Below are positions 55,601-64,000 of a stretch of 64,000 bases of DNA, in pieces; the first letter of the stretch is position 1, and each line of letters opens with the position of its first letter. Below the pieces are notes generated by a model. The model saw nothing but the letters and a program-made list of their open reading frames with translations, made no database searches and had not been told where the DNA came from. Made by a program: the position numbers and the translations under genes. This DNA comes from Smittia aterrima (taxonomy: Eukaryota; Arthropoda; Insecta; Diptera; Chironomidae), in assembly GCA_033063855.1 (NCBI GenBank), contig CP093830.1, positions 11,346,854-11,410,853 on the forward strand. Reading direction: 5' to 3'.

Positions 55601-58600
55601 GGAATCTCTTCCTGATTGCAAAGTTGAAAACTCACATAATTTCTGAACTGTCCCTCTACGAAAACTCTCAATTTTCTTCCTACCGAGAATTAAAATTTTT
55701 CAGACAAAAAGAAAAATCTCGGTTTCCCTCGTTTGTCGAGCACTCAATCTACAACTTTGACATACAATATTAAGTGAAGCAATTAACAAAGACGTCTTCT
55801 TCTTCTTGTTTAAAGATGATGAGTATATACGTCATTTGGCGATGAAATGATGAAGACATTGACGATAAAAAGTTGTGACCGCTCAATTTCTTAAAAGCTC
55901 TTGTTCCGGCTCATGTTTTCCATCCACACACATATCCGAGTCCTTTCAATTCATTTAACAAACTTTATTGCGAATTTACATGCTCTTTAGACGCTCCATC
56001 ACATTTTCGTAGCTGCTTTTACGATCATTTCCATCGTTTATGTTGCAATTGTTTATGATCCATTGACACGCATTGTAATTCCGTCTCGTTTCCTTCTCGT
56101 CGTTCTCTTCAGATTGATTACCTTCGGAGCTACGGCTACTTGCAGGAACCGACTCCAATAGAGTCGAGATTTGGTGATGACTTGGTTAAACTTCACGAGG
56201 ATACAGCGACAGCCGCCGTTAAGGCTCTGCAGGTGAGGAAGACAAACATGTCACGTTTTACTTCTCATGATATTTAAATATTTGTTTGTTCTATTTACAG
56301 AAACTTGGAAACATTGAAGAGACGGGAGTGCTTGATGATGCAACGAGAGAACTTTTAAGGAAACCTAGATGTGGCAATCCCGACTTTGAGATTACACAAA
56401 GAAGACAAAAGCGTTACACAACCGGCCCAACGAAGTGGGATAAGCATGATCTAACTTGGAAGTATGTACGAAGTGAAAAGTTGACTTATTTTATTCGATG
56501 TCAAGAACACGAGCCAGTGAAAATGCTAACTCAATGAGCAGTCGCTTCGGCAACCTCACGCTGAGCAAAAGAAAGTGCTCCTGATGTGGTGATGATGCAA
56601 GCACAAAACTAACGCTTGAGCATGACGAATTCTTTTTCGGAATCTCATTCGCTCTGATTGTCATTGCAATTAAAGACAAAGACGACCAAAGGGAAATTTC
56701 GTTACAATTTCGATAATGCAACACTCCATGTCGCTTCTTCTTTATTAATTTTCTCTGAAGCCATCAACGATATCATCGTAAATTGTCTCTCCCACCCATC
56801 TAACGCAATCGCTTCGTTCTTTCTCTCTCGCCGAATGGCTTCTGGTTTGATGGAAATATGAAAAGCGAGAAACAGTATAAATTTATTATTAATTGACTTG
56901 ATTAGTTTTTTACGCCCTCCTATCGATGCTCCAAAAATGTAGCCCGTCTTCATGACTGCTGTCGTGTTGGGGAGACATAGACAGGGCTCTCAATAAATGG
57001 ATCTCTGCTCTATCGCACGAGGAATGAGACGTGCTGTGCTTCTGTCTTTCGTTCATTCTCTCCCAAAAAACATTCTCGGAGACATCGGAATGGAATTTTT
57101 TGATTGGGTTCATCTTGATGTCAACGATGATTTCGTTTAATGCGAGCGTTAATTTAAGCCACAGTTCATTAGAGTAGAGCTTTTTACGTTCTTGTAGAAT
57201 AATCCCAAGAGAAAGATTCAAGCAACAACGTAAGATTGTTGTTAATTTGCGCTTAATTAAGTCACTCGGATGGGATGGATCATCTTCGTTGTTATTGATA
57301 CTGAAAAGTTTGCCTCAATCATTTTCCGCTCAACGACATCGTAAAACGAAAGAAGAAAACTTTTCCTCGTCTTTTCCGCCTTAACGGCTGTCGAATGGTC
57401 GAAGCCAATTGATTTAGCGACGACGCTGTAATCAAATAGACTTGCTCTGAAATCACAACGTAAACATTCCGATGGCGTTAATAGCTTGCGACCGAAAATT
57501 CCTTCACACACATCGTCACACCAAAACGATTCAATAATGGAAAAGAACAGCGATTAATAATTAATTCAATGAAAACTACAGCCGGATTGTTAAAACAGTC
57601 GTGCAATCGTTGGAAAAATTGTGTCACCGTCCACCGAGGGTGCCATTTCATTTCAATTTTAGTTCAGTTTCAGTGAACACTTGAAGGAATAAATTATTTT
57701 CAATAATTAAACTTTCATATCAAATTAATGGCTGTTGGATTGGATGGCATGAATTACGCCCCCGTGCGCTTCCATCGCTCTCGTGTTCAATATGTGGTTT
57801 AAAAAATAATGAAAAAAAAATTCCTTGCTCTAACGCCAATCGCCAACAACAAAGAAATTAATCGGCTGGCGAGCTCGTCGTCGTCTCGAAGTTAATTTTT
57901 CCTTCCACTACTTCCTATGTTGTCCTGAACGAAAACAACATTACGGAATTATTTTCACCCTTCGAACTCTTTATTTCTATGCGATAAATAAATAATAATT
58001 TTCATGCAATTAAAATCAAGTTGATTGTGTCGAAAAATGTGTAGAACTTCTTTCGGGTTGATCAATGAAGGTTTCATGGTAAATTACGTAACAAGATAAG
58101 AATTTCTTTCTGTTTGCGTGAGCACCACGATCGCTTTATCCACATTCTCCCTCCTTATCTAGTTACATTCTTTTTGAACAGAGCAATAAGCATGCCTTTC
58201 TATCATCGACGCGCGCGCCTTCAATCGGAGTGAAGTAGAACTAGCGACGATATAAAATCATCATCCAGAGAATGAAAAATTTCAGTTGGATCGAGACCGT
58301 TGGGGCGAGAAGCTCGCGGGAAAGTTCATATTGAAGACAAAAACGTGACTAAGTGGTGACAGTTTGAACAAGTGTTTTTGGTGTGTCGTGCAGATTTCTT
58401 TTATCAAACTTTAGCTCGCGTTTTTTTTTAAATTCAGAGAGAGAAAAAGAGAACAAAAACTTCATTTAATTAAAGATCTTCTTTCTATTAATCTGGGCAA
58501 AGGAAAAAGAAACGAAAGCGAACGGGTCGAGTCTCCGATTTCAAATTTGGGATGGAAAAGTATTGAATTCCATTCCAATTTCGTTCTCCTCCCGTCGTTC

Positions 58601-61600
58601 GACATCAACCGCAAGATCCATCATCGAGAATGCCAAATAAACCAATCGTCCCATTCTCGAGAATCAAGAGTCATTAAAATTTCACTCGAATGTGGAGTTA
58701 GATTGTGTTAGCTTCGTGAGTCATGTAACAAAACCGTTTTTACAACTGCAAACTGAGAAACAAAAAAAAAGGAAACGAACAGCGACAACACAACAAAAAG
58801 TATCGAAATACTCGATTTAATTGATTATTTTGAGTTGCTTTCTAAAGTTTCGGGTGAAGAAGGGGATGAAGAAGCATAATGAAAATCGTTTCAAAAACTC
58901 ATATCGAGAAGCGAACGATAATAAAACTGGTAATTTGAGTCGCCGAATGTGCCAAGTCAAGGAGTTTTATTTTTTGCTTTGGCTTCTTTCGCGTCCAGAG
59001 AAACCCCAGCCGAGAGACAAAAGAAGTGGAGAGAAAGCTATTTTCATTAATGTTATTTCGCTGTTGCCGAGTTCGGTAATCCTCACGTTTCCATCTAAAG
59101 TCACTCATTTCAACTTTTATCCTTCTGCCTCTCCAAAAAAAAATGTGGAAGAGAAAATCAGACATAAAACTGCAGCGACTGTAATAATGGTGCAGAAAAC
59201 GACAGAATAAATTACAGGACGACGACATTGAAGAGCTGAGAACATAAAATTTCTTTTTCCTTAGTGGTTCTCATTTTGCCGTTGGGAGAAAAAGGCTTGT
59301 AAAGTGTTTATTAGCGGCTCAACTTAACTCAACGCTGACGAGATGCAATGAGCTCCGAATGCAAACATGTGTGGCGGAGAGGGGAAAAAAGGGAAGCTCA
59401 GTCAAGAGAAGATTGAAACGTGCCGGCATTCGTTAGAGTTCGAACATGAGAAAATCTGCTTTGATGAAAATCGGCACGTTTATGCGTTTAATGTTTTGAA
59501 ATGGAATGAAACTTTGGCGAAAACAAATTAAAAAGAACTTTCAAGACTTTTTTTCTATTTTAAATTAAAACGTCTCTTACTCATTCTCGTCCATCATCAT
59601 TTGATGTCTTCTTTCGTCTGCTGTTCCTGAGCCCACAAAAACTGATCTCATTCAATTTCTGCTTACATCGGCCTGAAAAATGATTTGCATAAATGATATT
59701 GACTCTCACTCTCTCTACTCGTTTTTAATTGTTATTCCTCATCATCTCAAGGCGGCCCCATTATTTCAGCTTAAACTCACACACGACAAGGACAGTCAGT
59801 GTTCATTGTAAGCGAACACACCCCGTAACCGAACCCTTTTTTCCTGCCGTCATCACTCTCGAGAGAGTAAGGGAACGAGGCATAATAAGGAATTAAAGTG
59901 CCACTAACTACTACTTCTAATGAACAAAGCAGAATGCGCCGTTGTTATCGATAGACATTCAATAAACATTCATCATTCATCGTCCTGGTTCTTTTCCTTT
60001 TTAATTATTCCAAACCCAACTCAGGGCATTGATGGGTGATTGGGCACACGAGAAGTGGTTTGAAGGTGCAAAGAGGGGAAACTTATCACTCAAGTAATTT
60101 CTCAATTTTCCTTTCTTTAGCTTGACAAAAAAAGTATTTTTCCATTGTCGAGACGAGCGAGGGAACAAAAGCGGATGGTTGATAGTTGGACAGAGAGCGG
60201 TGATGGCAACGAGACTCGAGAGTTGTTGAAATCAATAATGGGCTCATGATGGACTTCAATAGCAGAGAAGTTCTATTTGTTTGTCATTAATCTGAATGAC
60301 AATTAGAATAAAATCGAGTGCAGAGGTTTGCGTAATCCTTCGTGTCCACTTGTAGTTGACAAGTGACGACCAAACACACGGGGGTACTCTTTCGATGAAG
60401 AGTCTCTGATGATTAATGCTGCCGCTGCTTTCAACTCTTCCGAACTCGATAAAAAAAGCAGCAACATAAAACGAGCATTAAAAAATTTCGATTTAAATTA
60501 TTAATGTTTGATTTAAGGCTTCGTTGCCGTCGTCGAGTAAATTGTCGTTGTCAGGAAGGATGAGTGAAGTCTTTTCCCTTTTTTCCCCCTTTTTTCGTCG
60601 TCGTCATAAAGAATTTAGCTGGCAAAGATATTTCTTGAGTCACTTTATTAGCGAGAGAATTCGAAGAAACATTCTCGAGGAGTCGGTGGTCGAGAGATTC
60701 CATAAATCTCGGGCAATTCCTGACTACATTCCTCAATCCTAGGAAATTGAGGAATTCATAAAAAAGAAAGCCCGTAACAAAAAGTTCCATAAAAAGTTTT
60801 CTATCGTCAAGATCCAGACGACATTCACTTGCAGACAAAAGCGAAACTGAAACGAATTTGAATTTTTTATCGCTGCTCGCTGGCATTATTCATGATTGAT
60901 GTCGCCCTCACTTTAAATGAACTATCATAAACTCACTCAAGCCAGCATCTGAAAATACGATAAAGAATCAGGGCGGGAGTGAGAGAGGGAGAATAAAAGA
61001 AAATTATTTTTGATTGCTTCGGCTCCAATTAAAACTCATCATAAATTTTAATTGAAATCAATTGATAAAATCAATAAAACGCGAGTCGCGTTAGGCCGCG
61101 CGCGCTTCTGTCGATCAAGATTTGTTTCTCTCGCATGTGTCGCATATAAAACAACATTGTGGTGTTTTATGTTGATGATTGTTTATGCCATTTCATCCCC
61201 GACACCAAATAAAAATTGTGATTTCGCTGCACAAGCAGTTACAGAGCGATGCTCGAGTGTGTTGAGGTTAACGACAGTTTGTCCGACTGTTGATATGGAA
61301 ACCCATCAATATTCCACTCCAGCACCGTTCGCTCAAAAAAAAATAACAGAGAAGAATGAGATGATGGCAATGAGCTTTAATGAAAACAATTATTCAGTGA
61401 ACTATCTAATTTGGGATCAAGAGACCATCGAGTCGACACTCGGGCAATGACAGAAATATGAAAAAAAAACTTCATTTCGTGGCGATGGGTCGAGTGAGTG
61501 TCACCAAACTTTCAAACGAGATCATCATTCCAGATGGAAACAAAATTTCATTAGCATAAAATGGCATAAATACACTGGAGAAATTAAGGAATTAAAAGGC

Positions 61601-63650
61601 GATGGGGGAACGAGTTTGGGGAGGGGACGAGCGAGCGTTATGAAAACTAATTGAATTTTTTTCTCCAACATCTATCAACATCGTGTAGTTTCATGCGGAA
61701 GATTTGCGTTAGTTTTCTTCCATTCGAATATCTCTCTCTCTGTCGTGATAAAGAAACTTCTGATTTTCAGCGTCGAATCATCATCGAAATTATCATAAAC
61801 TCACTCACTCAACTTGGGTGTGATTACATCCTAATGATAATTCATTGTCCAATGCAAATTCTCGGGCTCGTTTTTGCCTCTCGCCTTCAACTCGAAGTGG
61901 ATCATGGAGCGGGTGTGCGTCATGTCGACGCCACCGTCAGCTCTGATTACACAGAGAATGAAGCGCGGAGGGTGTCCGTTGAAAGGAGAAACGGAATAAT
62001 GAATGATAAACAATCACAACCTCCTTGAGTGAGGTGAATGAGTGATAAAAATTCATCGATAGAGACACAACTTTGGCATTTCGTGAGAGAAGAAGGAGGC
62101 GCTAATTGAGCAGCACTTTCACAGGAAGCAAATGATTAAAAATTGAAATTTCATTAAAAAGTCTTCTCGCGCCGTTAAGCGACGTTCGTTTAATTAAATT
62201 TCATTTTCATCTTTCAGATTTGTTAACAGAAACCATCCTCGAAGTCAAAATGAATATCAACAGATTCGACGTTTAATTCACGAAGCGATGAGTATTTGGG
62301 AGTTTAACAGTGTTTTGAAGCTTCAAGAGGTCAGGTCAGACGACGCTGACATTTTGATTGATTTCGCTCGAGGCAATCACGGCGATAACTTCAACTTTAA
62401 TGGCGCTGGCGGCAGTCTGGGTGAGTTTCTGCAATCTCGAATGTCCTGATTGACGTTGTAACATGTTCTACTTCATTTCACAGCTCACGCTTTTTATCCT
62501 GGCTCTGGAATTAGTGGCGATGTTCACATGGACAACGATGAGAGTTGGGACATTGAGGACGGTCATGGAGGCGACGTTAGCTTCTTCTACACGTTACTTC
62601 ACGAGTTGGGGCATTCATTGGGACTGGCTCACTCAAGTACGACAGAGTCCATCATGTATCCTTGGTATTCGAGTGCTCGAACTTTCGATAGATCCACGAA
62701 GGAGCTTTACGATGACGACAGGATTGGAATTGCTGAGATTTATGGAGGGAAACGTTCTTGGGGACCAAGAACACCACCTAGAACAACTCTCACGACGTCA
62801 ACTGAAAGGTTAACTCCGACAAGAGGACCAACAACAACTCACGCTCCACCTCCCGACATGTGCAACACAAGCTACGATGCTATCGGAGTAATTAGAAATG
62901 AGTTGATGATCTTTAAAGGCGTTTGGATGTGGCGATTTCGTGACAATCGTTTGCTTCAAGGCTATCCAGTTGAATTTGCTCGAATGTGGCCTGAGCTTCA
63001 ACGCTTTAGTCATATCGATGCAGTTTTCGAACGTGTCGATGGAAAATTCTCTTTCTTCATTGATCAAGAAGTCATCGTAATCGACAGTTATCAAAAAGCT
63101 TACACTCACAACTTAGAGTATCTCGGCTTAAGTCGAAGTGTGAAGAAAATCGATGCAATCTTCCGATGGGGTCATAACAACAAGACTTACATTTTCAGTG
63201 GCGATGACTTCTGGAGGTGAGAATTGAAAGCGACTGTTTACTTTAGACTTTAACAAAGATTTATTTTCCAACAGAGTCGATGACAATCTTCATGTTGCTG
63301 AGGTTGAAATGAGAAGCTATCCAAAGAAAATTTACACCAATTGGAAACGTGTCAAGTCAATCCAACTCGACACGGCTATGCAACTAGACGGCGTCACCTA
63401 TTTCTTCAGCGGCCGAACTTATTACAAATTTGATGACTTTAAAATGACTCTTGAAGTCAACAAGCCACGCGTCTCTTCCGAACGATGGATGCACTGCGTT
63501 CACACTGAAGAAGAAATCGAAAGTATTCAGAAGTTGGCGAGGATTCAAAATGAAACATCATCAGCTCCAACTATAGACTCAACAACAGTCTCAGTATTTA
63601 AACTTTTATTGTTGAGCTTTGCGAGCTTTTTTTTGTTCAGAAAGTTTTGA
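52638..63650 (+). CDS. matrix metalloproteinase, GPI type (MMP-B)
   Basis: Six exons, 52638-52718, 56113-56232, 56301-56461, 62218-62420, 62484-63216 and 63275-63650, give 557 residues. The ATG sits in a good context (AAACAATG) before a signal peptide (MNFVLCWLMGSCLVLNAVYS). The propeptide (IDYLRSYGYLQEP) ends in cysteine switch PRCGNPD and furin site QRRQKR. The catalytic domain has GSGISGDVHMDNDESW, zinc motif HELGHSLGLAHS and Met-turn SIMYPWY. A Thr/Pro-rich hinge leads to a hemopexin domain starting CNTSYDAIGVIRNELMIFKG and closing WMHC. The C-terminus (VFKLLLLSFASFFLF) looks like a GPI signal. Introns of 3,394 and 5,756 bp contrast with the 50-70-bp introns elsewhere. Predicted to be an active surface MMP. 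AATAAA at 63683-63688. Confidence 0.94.
52719..56112 (+). other. intron 1 of MMP-B
   Basis: 3,394 bp, starting GTAAGT and ending TTCTCTTCAG. No nested gene with a proper start and splice sites was found. Likely regulatory content, none recognised. Confidence 0.6.
56462..62217 (+). other. intron 3 of MMP-B
   Basis: 5,756 bp between the cysteine-switch exon and the catalytic-domain exon. Frames at 58821-59210, 61052-61450 and 61651-62028 show no family motif. A possible internal core promoter lies at 58251-58287. Confidence 0.6.
58251..58287 (+). promoter_or_regulatory. candidate core promoter inside MMP-B intron 3
   Basis: TATAAAA at 58251-58257 and TCAGTT at 58282-58287 (+1 at 58284) are spaced 33 bp apart, as in a canonical arthropod TATA-Inr promoter. 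The following ~120 bp contain no ATG, as a non-coding first exon would. What it would transcribe is unknown. Confidence 0.4.
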
Positions 63651-64000
63651 GTTCGCTTTCAGTTTCCATTCAGTGTCACAAAAATAAATAATCAAACTGC
63701 CATTCATGACTAAAAGCTTATTAAGAGAAAGGAAATTGTGAATTGACGAGCAATAAATCGAAAATGAGAGTTCAGATTGAGATTGATTGTGCAATTGCTC
63801 GTGACATCGACTAAGTTAATTGTAGCTTGTTAAAAATAATTTATTTTCGTTTTGCAATCGATACTTTGTTCCGCTCCCTCATAATTAAAAGAAATGTGCC
63901 TGTGATATTTGATTTGATCGAGAATAATTTAAGAGACGTGCTCTGGCCATTCGTAATAATTTAGTTAGAAGTTTGCACAAAAGAAATAAATCCAAACTAA
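63651..64000. other. 3' flank of MMP-B
   Basis: 350 bp holding the MMP-B poly(A) signal (AATAAA at 63683-63688). No further gene is visible before the window ends. Confidence 0.5.

Noticed and set aside
58821..59210. 129-codon plus-strand frame in MMP-B intron 3 downstream of the candidate promoter
   Set aside because: It starts at a TTG; composition is Lys/Asn-rich and uneven, and there is no recognisable domain. Position after the candidate promoter is suggestive but not enough.
61052..61450. 132-codon plus-strand frame in MMP-B intron 3
   Set aside because: No ATG at its start; an internal ATG gives about 90 codons with low complexity and no family motif. Reading frames of this size are common in this window.
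1..64000. Search for CRISPR arrays, bacterial operons, phage or tRNA/rRNA genes
   Set aside because: None seen by eye. The repeats present are exon cassettes, a 27-bp repeat and an insertion's internal repeat, and the gene structure is eukaryotic throughout. A tRNAscan or Rfam search could not be run.

Overview
The window is eukaryotic, AT-rich and gene-dense on the left. Introns are mostly 50-70 bp with GT-AG ends, and the gene content is insect: a 26/29-kDa cathepsin-like protease, pickpocket-type DEG/ENaC channel, iRhom, peritrophin-type chitin-binding domains and a DUF1091-like array. A dipteran of the nematoceran type (a midge is my best guess) fits, but nothing here fixes the species.

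Layout. 1-1354 (+) is the 3' part of an ABCG transporter. 1487-2065 (-) encodes an unrecognised secreted protein. 2695-3441 (+) is RNA polymerase III subunit RPC7 and 3646-4849 (+) is mitochondrial ribosomal protein L39. 5555-7307 (+) is the 26/29-kDa cysteine protease. 7642-9681 (-) is Sirt1. 10267-13501 (+) holds four tandem copies of a small three-exon secreted-protein gene. 16748-19786 (+) is NADPH-cytochrome P450 reductase and 20576-24609 (+) is iRhom.

24650-36564 is a rearranged segmental duplication. Its unit is an iRhom exon fragment, then a minus-strand gene for a secreted LRR / Thr-rich / chitin-binding protein, head-to-head with a plus-strand pickpocket (ppk) channel gene. The left copy has an intact LRR gene (25441-27164) and a broken ppk. 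The middle copy of the LRR gene is collapsed and carries a nonsense codon. The right copy has an expanded LRR gene (31332-33925) and an intact ppk (34703-36564). A roughly 745-bp insertion sits at 29037-29782. In both intact LRR genes the Thr-rich linker is built from tandem units that each carry one small exon plus one intron. The start codon of both is split by an intron after AT.

36708-39610 (-) is Reck, a GPI-anchored inhibitor of matrix metalloproteinases; its first coding exon was not found. Two complete GPI-type matrix metalloproteinase genes follow on the plus strand, at 47023-48885 and 52638-63650 (the second with 3.4- and 5.8-kb introns). An MMP inhibitor and two MMPs thus lie within 27 kb. 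The right half is otherwise non-coding, including 7.4 kb between Reck and the first MMP.

All multi-exon models were assembled by eye. Every complete model closes in frame with summed coding length divisible by three.
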